From positions 1 to 48,579 of the forward strand of contig JAEEKX010000020.1 in assembly GCA_016288655.1 (NCBI GenBank): DNA of 48,579 bases, written 5' to 3'. The DNA is from Bacteroidales bacterium. GTDB taxonomy: Bacteria; Bacteroidota; Bacteroidia; Bacteroidales; WCHB1-69. Shown here piece by piece: positions 7,362 to 15,494 of this stretch. Both the position numbers and the translations under genes were made by a program. Within the stretch, counting starts at the first letter, position 1. The number at the start of each line of letters is the position of its first letter. The notes below the pieces were generated by a model, which saw only the letters and a list, made by a program, of their open reading frames with translations, did no database searches and was not told the DNA's origin.

Positions 7362-9017
7362 ATGATCAAAGTACAATGCCTCAACACCCAGCATGAAACG
7401 GAGTACCCGCATGGGACGCCGATATCAGAAATCGCTCAGAAAGAAGGGGTTAAGTTGAAATACCCTATTCTGGGCGCATTGGTGAACAACAAGGTGCGCG
7501 ACTACACCTATCGCATCCACAAGCCCTGTCAGGTGCTCTTTTTCGACATCACCTCGCCGTATGGTGCGGACATGTACCGTCGGTCGCTTTGCTTCGTGTT
7601 GTTCAAGGTGGTGAGTGATATGTTGCCCAACGTTCAGTTGCGCATCCTGCACTCTATTTCTGGTGGAAAATATTGTAGATTAAGTGGTTATAATGAAGAA
7701 ATCACCGATTCTCTGGTTGCCCGCATCAAGGCGGGAATGCAGACGTTGGTGGAACGCAATGTGCCGTTCAAACGCATCGAACTGCAGACCCCGCAGGCGT
7801 TGGAAGAGTACGCCCGCCACGGAATGGACGAGAAGGCACGGCTTTTCCAGTATCGTAAACGTCTATATACCAGCATTTACGCCTTGGATGACAAGATCAA
7901 CTACTATTATGGTTTTTTATTGCCTTCGACAGGATATCTGACCTTGTTTGACATTGAAAAATACGAAGATGGTTTGTTGTTAAAGATGCCGATGCCGAAA
8001 CGGCCGGAGACGCTGAGTGCCACGCACTACAATCCCAAGTTGTTCGCGGTCTATAAACTCTACCGCGATGTGGCGATGCGCATGGGCGTGCCGTACGTGA
8101 TGGACCTGAATGTGAAGACGGTGTCGGGCGAGATCGCCGACGTGATCCGCATCGCCGAGGCGGCGCAGGAGAACCGTTTTGCGGAGATTGCCAAGGAGAT
8201 ACACGACCGCGGCGGGGTGAAGATGGTGATGATCAGCGGGCCGTCGAGTTCCGGCAAGACCACCACCTGCAAGCGCATCTCGGTGCAGTTGGCCCTGCAG
8301 GGCTACCGGCCGGTGCAGGTCTCCGTCGATGACTTCTTCTTGGAGCGCGAGCAGACCCCGCGCGACAAGAACGGCGAGTATGACTTCGAGACCATCGAAG
8401 CCATCGACCTGCCGCTCTTCAACCAGACCCTCCAGCAGTTGATGGAGGGCAAGGAAGTGCCGCTGCCGACCTTCGATTTCACGCAGGGAAAGAAGGTGTG
8501 GGGCGACAAGAAGGTGCAGATGCAGGATGATTCCATCCTCATCATCGAAGGTATCCACTGTCTCAACCCCAAACTCACCGCCTCCATTCCCGACGAGGTG
8601 AAGTACAAGATCTTCGTGTCGGCGCTCACCTGTATCTCCATTGATTCGCAGAATCCCATCCCCACAACCGATAACCGACTGATACGAAGGATTGTACGTG
8701 ATCACAAGTATCGCGGTTATTCGGCATTGGACACGCTGCGCCGTTGGCAGAGCGTGCGCAACGGGGAGGCGAAAAACATCTTCCCGTATCAAGAGAATGC
8801 CGACGTGATGGTGAACAGCGCGTTGATTTTCGAATTGGGCATCCTGAAGCAGTATGCGGTTCCTGTGTTACGTGAGGTGCCCGAAACGGTTCCCGAATAT
8901 GCCGAGGCCTGCCGTCTGCTGAAGTTCCTTTCCTATTTCAAGACCATTCCGCCGGAAAAGATCCCCGGGACATCCATCCTGCGCGAGTTCGTCGGCGGTA
9001 GCCAATTCAGTTACTGA
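7362..9017 (+). CDS. Nucleoside (uridine) kinase with N-terminal TGS-like domain
   Basis: A 551-residue protein. The first 65 residues form a TGS-like domain (HETEYPHGTPISEIAQKEGVK). A threonyl-tRNA-synthetase-like editing-domain region follows to about 250. The C-terminal half is a uridine-kinase-type P-loop kinase with Walker A GPSSSGKT at 293-300 and a DDFF motif at about 327. Such fusions are common in Bacteroidota and annotated as nucleoside kinase. The kinase part should phosphorylate uridine or cytidine; the role of the synthetase-like part is unknown. The miaA start follows 2 bases after the stop, so the two genes are coupled. Confidence 0.88.
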   Translation: MIKVQCLNTQHETEYPHGTPISEIAQKEGVKLKYPILGALVNNKVRDYTYRIHKPCQVLFFDITSPYGADMYRRSLCFVLFKVVSDMLPNVQLRILHSISGGKYCRLSGYNEEITDSLVARIKAGMQTLVERNVPFKRIELQTPQALEEYARHGMDEKARLFQYRKRLYTSIYALDDKINYYYGFLLPSTGYLTLFDIEKYEDGLLLKMPMPKRPETLSATHYNPKLFAVYKLYRDVAMRMGVPYVMDLNVKTVSGEIADVIRIAEAAQENRFAEIAKEIHDRGGVKMVMISGPSSSGKTTTCKRISVQLALQGYRPVQVSVDDFFLEREQTPRDKNGEYDFETIEAIDLPLFNQTLQQLMEGKEVPLPTFDFTQGKKVWGDKKVQMQDDSILIIEGIHCLNPKLTASIPDEVKYKIFVSALTCISIDSQNPIPTTDNRLIRRIVRDHKYRGYSALDTLRRWQSVRNGEAKNIFPYQENADVMVNSALIFELGILKQYAVPVLREVPETVPEYAEACRLLKFLSYFKTIPPEKIPGTSILREFVGGSQFSY

Positions 9018-9019
9018 TC

Positions 9020-9949
9020 ATGAAGTTGAGATCCTATTCCGATGTTTGCGACTTGGTGCGTTCGCGGCCTGCCGGACATGCCATCACCGTACTCGGGCCG
9101 ACGGCGACGGGCAAGACACGACTGGCGGTGCGTCTTGCCCGCGATTTCAACGCGGAGATCGTCAGTGCCGACTCTCGGCAGGTCTATCGTGGCATGGACA
9201 TCGGAACGGGGAAGGATTTGTCGGACTATGTCATTGATGGCCAGCAGATTCCATATCATCTGATTGATGTGGCGGAACCTGGTGAGGAGTACAATGTGGC
9301 GCAGTACCAGCGCGCGGCCTATCAGGTCATCGACGAGATCCGCGGACGGGGCAGGGAAGTGCTCATCTGCGGCGGCAGCGGCATGTATGTGGCCGCGCTG
9401 CTCGGCGGCTACCGACTGTCGCCCATCGAGCGCGACGAGCGGCTGTGGGTGGATTTGCAGTCCAAAAGCGACGAGGAACTGACTGAGATGTTGCGGTCGT
9501 TCCGGCCATTGCACAATCATACAGACACTTGCGAGCGAGAGCGACTGCTCAAGGCCGTGGAGATCGAGAGTTACTATGCCACCCATCCCGAGTGGAAAGA
9601 ACTCGTCCACGAGGTGCCGTCGGTCATCATCGGGCTGTGTGGCGACCGCGATGGCATCCGCGAGCGCATCACCGCGCGCCTGCGCCAACGTCTCGACGAA
9701 GGCATGATCGAAGAGGTGGATGCCCTTGTGAAAAAGGGAGTCAGCACCCGCCAACTGCTGAAGTATGGACTTGAATACAAGTTCGTTACGATGTATCTCC
9801 TCGGCGAGATCACCCGCGAGGAGATGTTCGCGAAACTCAACACTGCCATTCACCAGTTCTCCAAACGCCAGATGACCTGGTTCCGCAAGATGGAACGCGA
9901 CGGCTTCGTCATCCATTGGATCGACATCGAGGACTTGAAAAACAATTAA
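9020..9949 (+). CDS. miaA: tRNA dimethylallyltransferase MiaA
   Basis: A 309-residue enzyme that adds a dimethylallyl group to A37 of tRNAs reading UNN codons. The P-loop GPTATGKT is at 26-33, and SADSRQVYRGMDIGTGKDL at about 49-67 holds the catalytic Asp51. The LICGGSGMYVAALLGG segment is present, and KRQMTWFRKM near the C-terminus matches the family. The family norm reads DSxQVY, so DSRQVY is within range. The product is the substrate of MiaB at 28087, so both steps toward ms2i6A are encoded in this window. It is translationally coupled to the nucleoside kinase. Confidence 0.94.
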   Translation: MKLRSYSDVCDLVRSRPAGHAITVLGPTATGKTRLAVRLARDFNAEIVSADSRQVYRGMDIGTGKDLSDYVIDGQQIPYHLIDVAEPGEEYNVAQYQRAAYQVIDEIRGRGREVLICGGSGMYVAALLGGYRLSPIERDERLWVDLQSKSDEELTEMLRSFRPLHNHTDTCERERLLKAVEIESYYATHPEWKELVHEVPSVIIGLCGDRDGIRERITARLRQRLDEGMIEEVDALVKKGVSTRQLLKYGLEYKFVTMYLLGEITREEMFAKLNTAIHQFSKRQMTWFRKMERDGFVIHWIDIEDLKNN

Positions 9950-9959
9950 CTATACAGAT

Positions 9960-10379
9960 ATGCACTCTTTGTTAGACTATGATGCCAAAATCCTGCTCGC
10001 TTGGAACGAGAGTTTGAAGGGCGACCGTCGATTCACGGACTTCCTTTTGCATAACGGATTCCCGGAGTTGGCGGCGCTGAGTCGGGCCATCTTGTCCGAT
10101 GTCGATGCTCTCAAGTGGCTGATGGACAACGGCTATCCGGAGTTCGCCATTCTCAGCGACGCCATCGACGACGAGGACGAGGCCATCGCCTGGTTGGAGA
10201 AATACCATTGCGATTTCCTTTCCAAGTTCGCCGCCGCCTGCCGCCGCGATGACGATGCCATCAAGTGGTTTGTTGATAATGAGTTGCACGGTTTCGTGCC
10301 CATCATACAAACCATTCATAACGAACTGTTGCATCAGTCGTGGGACTCTTCCGACATCCATCGTCGGCGGATGTCGTAA
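9960..10379 (+). CDS. Unknown protein built of four 25-residue repeats
   Basis: A 139-residue soluble protein I do not recognise. From residue 24 to 123 it is four tandem units of exactly 25 residues (24-48, 49-73, 74-98, 99-123). The pattern is a hydrophobic/Trp helix, Asp-Asn-Gly, then a second helix. Examples are DALKWLMDNGYPEFAILSDA, EAIAWLEKYHCDFLSKFAAA and DAIKWFVDNELHGFVPIIQT. This suggests a small helical-hairpin solenoid, a likely protein-binding scaffold. There is no signal peptide or catalytic motif. It follows miaA by 10 bases and is probably in that operon. Composition is like its neighbours. Confidence 0.8.
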   Translation: MHSLLDYDAKILLAWNESLKGDRRFTDFLLHNGFPELAALSRAILSDVDALKWLMDNGYPEFAILSDAIDDEDEAIAWLEKYHCDFLSKFAAACRRDDDAIKWFVDNELHGFVPIIQTIHNELLHQSWDSSDIHRRRMS

Positions 10380-10408
10380 AAAGTGACCGCTGTTTCCTAA
10401 TAAAATCG

Positions 10409-10416
10409 TATTTTTG
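10409..10416 (+). promoter_or_regulatory. -7 promoter element of the vWA/DUF4159 operon
   Basis: Exact TATTTTTG, 17 bases before the ATG at 10434, giving a very short leader. Confidence 0.7.
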
Positions 10417-10433
10417 CAGCCCAAAATACAACC

Positions 10434-12542
10434 ATGTCGATTCTTACGGAAACATCACTTTGGTTCATCCCCGTCTGCGTCCTTTTGGGCGTGGCGTATG
10501 CCTTCTTTCTATATTTCCGTAACCATGAGACCGACTACGACAGGCGTGCCCAATGGGTGATGGCCGTCCTTCGCGGCTTGTCCGTGTCGCTCATCGCCTT
10601 CCTGCTGCTCACCCCGATGCTCAAACACAGCGTCAAGGAGGTGGACAAGCCCATGCTCGTCGTCGCCATCGACAACTCCGAGTCGATGGTATCCACGTCA
10701 GACTCCAACTATTACCGAAAGAGTTTACAACAGGATATCAACAAGATCATCAATAACTTCGGCGACCAGTATGAGGTGAAGACCTACCTGATCGGGGAGA
10801 AGAACGAGTTGCAGGACAAGGGGCAGGTGGAGCGGTTGTCTTTCGATGCGAAGACTACCAACCTGTCGTCTATCTTTGAGGAAATCAGCAACTTATACGC
10901 CAACCACAACGTCGGCGCGATGCTGCTGGTGTCGGACGGAATCTTCAATACGGGCAACAACCCGCAGTATGCCGCCGAGAAGGTGAAGTTTCCGGTGTAT
11001 GCGGTGGGGACGGGTGACACCACGGTGCAGACTGACCTGCTGATTGCCGACGTGCTCCACAACCGCCAGACCTACGTGGGCAACTACTCGCCTGTGGAGA
11101 TCAAGATTTCGGCGACGCATTTGGCTGGAAAGAAGGCAAAACTCACTGTGTATGAAGGAGATGAAGAGATCTATACCAAACCTGTCGATATTCGGGGCAA
11201 CCAGCATTTCGAGACGGTGAAGTTCACGGTGGAGGCGAAAAAGAAGGGAATGCGCAAGTATCGGGCGGAGTTGACCGAACTGGAGGGGGAGATCACTTAC
11301 AAGAACAACGCGACTTCTTTCTTCATCGAGGTAATCGACCAGCGTGAGAAGATCGCTATCGTCTATCATGCACCGCATCCCGATGTGGCGGCCATCCGCT
11401 CGGCATTGGAGACTTCCGACAAATACGATGTGGAAGTGTTTCAGGCAGAAGAGTTTAACGGCAATGTGAACGACTATTCGCTGTTCGTGTTGCACCAACT
11501 GCCGTCGAAGACCCGCGCCGCCGGCAACCTGCTCAACAGAATCAATCAGGCGAAGATTTCTACATTGTATGTCGTTGGCAGTCAGACCGATTTGAGCACA
11601 CTCAACCAGATGAACACGGGGCTTTCCATCCAGAATATCAGTCAGGGTGGTCGCACGATGTACAACGAGGCAATGCCCAGCGTAAACGAGAGTTTCCTGT
11701 CGTTCACCTTCTCGGAGGAGGCGCGGCAGATGCTGAAGAGTTACCCGCCGCTGACGACGTTCTTCGCCAACTACCAGCCGGCGGTGAGCACCAGCGTCTT
11801 CATGTACCAGAAAATCAACAATGTGGTGAGCAACTACCCGCTCATCACCTTCTACCAGGGACCGACGGCGCGTGTGGGCGTGGTGGCCGGCACCGACCTA
11901 TGGCGTTGGCGGATGCAGAACTACCTGAAAGCCCAGAACTTCGAGGCCTTTGATGAAATCGTCAATAAGATGGCGCTCTACCTGTCGGTGAAGGGCGACC
12001 AGGGGCATTTCCGGGTACACGCCGCCGAACTCTATAGCGAGAACTCGCCCGTGGAGATCAGCGCGGAGGTCTATAACGAGAGCCAGGAGCTGGTGAACAC
12101 CCCCGACGTGCGATTCGTACTCACCGACAGCGAAGGCAAGGAGTTCGCGTCGCAGTTCTCGAAACAGAACAACGCCTACTCACTCAACCTCGGCAAGTTG
12201 CCCGTGGGTGACTACACCTGGACGGCCACCGCCACCGAGGGATCCGCCACCTACACCAAGTCAGGGCATTTCAGCGTTCAGGAGATCCTGCTCGAAAGCA
12301 TGAACCTTGTCGCCAACCACGACCTGATGCGCACCATCGCCAATCGCACCAACGGACGCTATTTCTCTGTGAGTCAACTTTCTCAAGTGGAAAAGGCCAT
12401 CCGCGACAACGAAAACATCCGTCCGGTGGTCACCTATCATAAAAAGTACAACCCGCTGCTCGACAGTTGGATCTACCTGTTGGCCATCGTCCTGTTGTTG
12501 GGTGTGGAGTGGTTCATGCGCAAGTGGGGCGGCGGCTACTAA
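10434..12542 (+). CDS. Membrane-anchored von Willebrand factor A protein with GATase-like region
   Basis: A 702-residue protein. Two N-terminal membrane segments (about 9-28 and 46-63) lead into a vWA domain with the metal-binding DNSES motif (D80, S82, S84). An Ig-like region follows near 210-300. A glutamine-amidotransferase-like Rossmann region begins near KIAIVYHAPHPDVAAIRSAL. One C-terminal membrane segment (SWIYLLAIVLLLGVEWFM) closes the protein. The bulk should lie on the periplasmic side. Such proteins sit near BatA-like and DUF4159 genes in Bacteroidota, and a DUF4159 gene follows 30 bases later. The role is unknown; chaperone or metal-dependent adhesion functions are known for vWA domains. 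Confidence 0.82.
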   Translation: MSILTETSLWFIPVCVLLGVAYAFFLYFRNHETDYDRRAQWVMAVLRGLSVSLIAFLLLTPMLKHSVKEVDKPMLVVAIDNSESMVSTSDSNYYRKSLQQDINKIINNFGDQYEVKTYLIGEKNELQDKGQVERLSFDAKTTNLSSIFEEISNLYANHNVGAMLLVSDGIFNTGNNPQYAAEKVKFPVYAVGTGDTTVQTDLLIADVLHNRQTYVGNYSPVEIKISATHLAGKKAKLTVYEGDEEIYTKPVDIRGNQHFETVKFTVEAKKKGMRKYRAELTELEGEITYKNNATSFFIEVIDQREKIAIVYHAPHPDVAAIRSALETSDKYDVEVFQAEEFNGNVNDYSLFVLHQLPSKTRAAGNLLNRINQAKISTLYVVGSQTDLSTLNQMNTGLSIQNISQGGRTMYNEAMPSVNESFLSFTFSEEARQMLKSYPPLTTFFANYQPAVSTSVFMYQKINNVVSNYPLITFYQGPTARVGVVAGTDLWRWRMQNYLKAQNFEAFDEIVNKMALYLSVKGDQGHFRVHAAELYSENSPVEISAEVYNESQELVNTPDVRFVLTDSEGKEFASQFSKQNNAYSLNLGKLPVGDYTWTATATEGSATYTKSGHFSVQEILLESMNLVANHDLMRTIANRTNGRYFSVSQLSQVEKAIRDNENIRPVVTYHKKYNPLLDSWIYLLAIVLLLGVEWFMRKWGGGY

Positions 12543-12572
12543 AGGCTGCAACTATCTATCAGTCAAAGGAAA

Positions 12573-13229
12573 ATGAGAATGAAAAACAAGACATTATCGG
12601 TGATGTTGGGGCTGGTGCTTCTGGGGGGCACGCTCTTCGGGCAGCAAATTGCGCTGTTGAAGTACCGCGGTGGCGGCGACTGGTATGCCAACCCGACGTC
12701 GTTGCCCAACCTGATCGCCTTCTGCAACCAGAACCTGTCGATGTCGCTCGACCCGAAGCCCGTGACGGTGGAGGTGGGCAGCACCGACATCTTCCAATAT
12801 CCCTTCATCCACATGACGGGCCACGGCAACGTGGTCTTTTCGGCGGAGGAGGCCCAGAACCTGCGCAACTACCTGTTGTCGGGCGGGTTCCTGCACATCG
12901 ACGACAACTATGGTCTCAACAACTTCATCCGCACGCAGATGAAGATCGTTTTCCCCGAGTTGGATTTCGTGGAACTTCCGTACAGCCATCCGATTTTCCA
13001 CCAGAAATATCCCTTCCCGAATGGGCTGCCGAAGATCCACGAGCATGATGGCAAGCCGCCGCAGGCGTTCGGCTTGGTGTGGGAAGGCCGGTTGGTGTGC
13101 CTGTTCACTTACGAGTGCGACTTGGGCGACGGCTGGGAGGACACCAGCGTGCACCACGACTCGGAGGCCACGCACCAAAAGGCGTTGAAGATGGGTGCCA
13201 ATATCGTGCAGTACGTTTTCACGCATTAA
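12573..13229 (+). CDS. Secreted DUF4159 protein
   Basis: A 218-residue protein with a signal peptide (LSVMLGLVLLGGTLFGQQ) and the DUF4159 core: LKYRGGGDWYANPTSLPNLI, PFIHMTGHGNVVFSAEE, LRNYLLSGGFLHIDDNYGLN and YPFPNGLPKIHEHDG. The family has a glutamine-amidotransferase-like fold, and its biochemical role is unknown. It forms a two-gene unit with the vWA/GATase-like membrane protein upstream, so two related folds are placed together in the envelope. Start: MRMKNK at 12573; a second ATG two codons later is also possible. Confidence 0.88.
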   Translation: MRMKNKTLSVMLGLVLLGGTLFGQQIALLKYRGGGDWYANPTSLPNLIAFCNQNLSMSLDPKPVTVEVGSTDIFQYPFIHMTGHGNVVFSAEEAQNLRNYLLSGGFLHIDDNYGLNNFIRTQMKIVFPELDFVELPYSHPIFHQKYPFPNGLPKIHEHDGKPPQAFGLVWEGRLVCLFTYECDLGDGWEDTSVHHDSEATHQKALKMGANIVQYVFTH

Positions 13230-13266
13230 CTTTTTTTATGAACATTGAATATCGAGATAATATGAA

Positions 13267-13608
13267 AAACAGCAGTTGTTCCGTCGCTGCCCCGCGAGGG
13301 GGAGAGGAAAGTCCGGGCAACGCAGAGCACCGTGCTTCCTAACAGGAAGGGGCCTCGGAAGGGGTCACGGAAAGTGCCGCAGAAAATATACCGCCTGCTT
13401 GCAGGTAAGGGTGAAAACGCGAGGTAAGAGCTCACGACGTCGCGCAGTGATGCCGGCGATGGCAAACCCCACGGGTTGAAAAACCAAATAAACCGAGGCT
13501 TGAGGGTGGCTCGCCCGACTCGGAGGGTAGGTTGATGGAGCCGTCCGGCGACGGCCGGCCTAGATAGATGACGGAACTCGACAGAACCCGGCTTACAGAC
13601 TGCTGTTT
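13267..13608 (+). ncRNA. rnpB: RNase P RNA (bacterial class A)
   Basis: The catalytic RNA of ribonuclease P, which matures the 5' ends of tRNAs. The universal core GAGGAAAGTCCGGGC is at about 13304-13318. The 3' half has GGTAAGGGTGAAAACG and the closing TAGATAGATGACGG ... ACAGAACCCGGCTTACAG block. The ends were set by pairing of P1: AAACAGCAG at 13267-13275 with CTGCTGTTT at 13600-13608. The T-run just after P1 probably also serves as terminator. Ends may be off by a few bases. Confidence 0.95.
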
Positions 13609-13621
13609 TTTTTCTTTTTTT
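13600..13621 (+). terminator. Likely rnpB terminator
   Basis: The 3' strand of the P1 helix runs straight into a T-rich tract (13605-13621, interrupted by one C). P1 can therefore act as the terminator stem. Confidence 0.5.
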
Positions 13622-13660
13622 AAGATGAGACTCGACTCCGTTTTTTTACGGAAAAATGAG

Positions 13661-13668
13661 TATTTTTG
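13661..13668 (+). promoter_or_regulatory. -7 promoter element of the S41 protease-dnaG-truA operon
   Basis: Exact TATTTTTG, 56 bases before the ATG at 13725. It overlaps codons of a longer reading frame that begins at 13656, so that upstream start is unlikely. Confidence 0.7.
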
Positions 13669-13724
13669 CCTTTTCAAAAATAGAAACGAAAAAACAGCGT
13701 TTCTTTTCAAATATCTTTCATAAA

Positions 13725-15494
13725 ATGAAAAAGATCAATCTCTTACTGTGCTCAGCACTGTTCCTGCTCTCCTCGCTTTCGGTGATGGGGCAGTCGAAAC
13801 CGGCCAACACCACTTATGAATCGGGCAAGCGGACCGTCGATTATTTCCTGAACCTGCTGGATCGGATCTATGTGGACACGTTGAATTTCAACGACATAGC
13901 AGAAGTCGGCGTGAAGGAGATGATCAGCACACTCGACCCGCACTCCATCTACACGACGGCCAAGGACGTGGCGGCCTCGCGTGAGCCGCTGCAGGGCTCC
14001 TTCGACGGCATCGGCGTCACCTTCCAGATCGTGAAGGATACCATCAACGTGGTGGAGGTCATCATCGACGGACCATCGGAGAAGGTGGGCATCCTGCCGG
14101 GCGACAAGATCGTGAAGGTGGATGACCTGACGGCGTGCGGCAAGGAGATCACCAACACGTGGGTGCGCGATCACTTGCGTGGCAAGAAGGGCACCAAGGT
14201 GGTGCTCACCGTGATCCGCGGTCGCAACAAGACCCCGATGACCTTCACCGTCACCCGCGGGAAGATCCCCATGTACAGCATCAACGTCGCCTTCATGGTG
14301 GATGAGACCACCGGCTACATCAAACTCGACCGTTTCGCCCAGACCAGTCTGGCCGAGTTCGAGAAGGCCTTCCAGAAGTTGAAAAGCCAGGGGATGGAAG
14401 ACCTGATCTTCGACCTGCGCGGCAACGGTGGCGGCTACCTCAACACGGCGGTGCAGATCGCCAGCCAGTTCATCGAATCGGGCAAGATGGTGGTCTATAC
14501 CGACAACTTCCGCAAGACCGGCGAAACACTGCGTTCCAGCGGCCCCGGACTTTTCCGTCAGGGACGGCTCATCGTGCTGGTGGACGAGAACTCCGCCTCC
14601 GCCAGCGAGATCACCGCGGGCGCCATCCAGGATTGGGACCGCGGGCTTATCATGGGCCGCCGCACTTTCGGTAAAGGACTGGTGCAGAAGCCGGTGGACC
14701 TTCCTAGCGGGGCCGAAGTGCGCGTCACCATCTCCCACTATTACACCCCCACCGGACGCTGCATCCAGAAACCCTACGAAGACCGCGACGACTACGCCAA
14801 GGACATCGCCAACCGCTATGCCCATGGCGAACTCTTCTCCGCCGACAACATCGAATTTCCCGACTCCCTCAAGTTCAAGACCCCGGCCGGAAAGAAAGTC
14901 TATGGCGGCGGCGGCATCATGCCCGACATCTTCGTCCCCCTCGACACTACCAACTACGCCTATTTCTATAACGACCTCGTCCGCAAGGGTGTCGTCAGCA
15001 CTTTTGTCATGGACTACCTCGGCAGCCAGCGTGAGGCGCTGAAGAAGCAGTATCCCACTTTCTCCGATTTCCAGCAGAACTTCACCATCAGCGACAAGAT
15101 GTACAACGACCTCGTGGCTTACGCCGCCAAAGAGGGCGTGGTGGATAGCGCCAAACTCTATTTCGCCTCCTATATTGAGAAATTCGCCAAGGAGAAACGC
15201 GCGGAACTCGATTCTATCTATAAAAATACCAGTGATTTGCAGGATTTCCAGCAGTTCGACAAGATGTTGAAGGAGTATGTGCAGGAGGCCTACGACAAGA
15301 GCGTGAAAGAGCGCAATTCCGACAAGGCGCCGCAACTCATCAAGACCTACATGCTGTTTGAGTTGGCCCGCAACCTGTACGGCTATGGCGATGGCTATCA
15401 GTACATTCTTCGCGATGACAGGACCTTCCAGGAGGCATGCAAGGCCATCCACGACAAGAAGATCTTCCGGAAATACAAAATCAGCGAACGGTAA
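13725..15494 (+). CDS. S41 family C-terminal processing peptidase, secreted
   Basis: A 589-residue CtpA/tail-specific-type serine protease. Order: signal peptide (LLLCSALFLLSSLSVMGQS), N-terminal helical region, PDZ domain (about 85-170, with FDGIGVTFQIV and GPSEKVGILPGDKIVKVDD), then the S41 catalytic core. The Ser-Lys dyad is in SASASE (Ser292 by comparison with E. coli Prc) and FGKG (Lys317). These enzymes trim C-termini of envelope proteins. A long C-terminal extension of about 200 residues follows the core. The start at 13725 was chosen because it begins the signal peptide and lies after the -7 element. Its stop overlaps the dnaG start by one base. Confidence 0.93.
   Translation: MKKINLLLCSALFLLSSLSVMGQSKPANTTYESGKRTVDYFLNLLDRIYVDTLNFNDIAEVGVKEMISTLDPHSIYTTAKDVAASREPLQGSFDGIGVTFQIVKDTINVVEVIIDGPSEKVGILPGDKIVKVDDLTACGKEITNTWVRDHLRGKKGTKVVLTVIRGRNKTPMTFTVTRGKIPMYSINVAFMVDETTGYIKLDRFAQTSLAEFEKAFQKLKSQGMEDLIFDLRGNGGGYLNTAVQIASQFIESGKMVVYTDNFRKTGETLRSSGPGLFRQGRLIVLVDENSASASEITAGAIQDWDRGLIMGRRTFGKGLVQKPVDLPSGAEVRVTISHYYTPTGRCIQKPYEDRDDYAKDIANRYAHGELFSADNIEFPDSLKFKTPAGKKVYGGGGIMPDIFVPLDTTNYAYFYNDLVRKGVVSTFVMDYLGSQREALKKQYPTFSDFQQNFTISDKMYNDLVAYAAKEGVVDSAKLYFASYIEKFAKEKRAELDSIYKNTSDLQDFQQFDKMLKEYVQEAYDKSVKERNSDKAPQLIKTYMLFELARNLYGYGDGYQYILRDDRTFQEACKAIHDKKIFRKYKISER

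Noticed and set aside
13261-13342. Small frame starting MKNSSCSVAAPRGG
   Set aside because: Lies inside the RNase P RNA core.
13752-15452. 566-codon open frame antisense to the S41 protease
   Set aside because: Shadow frame with biased composition and no family features.
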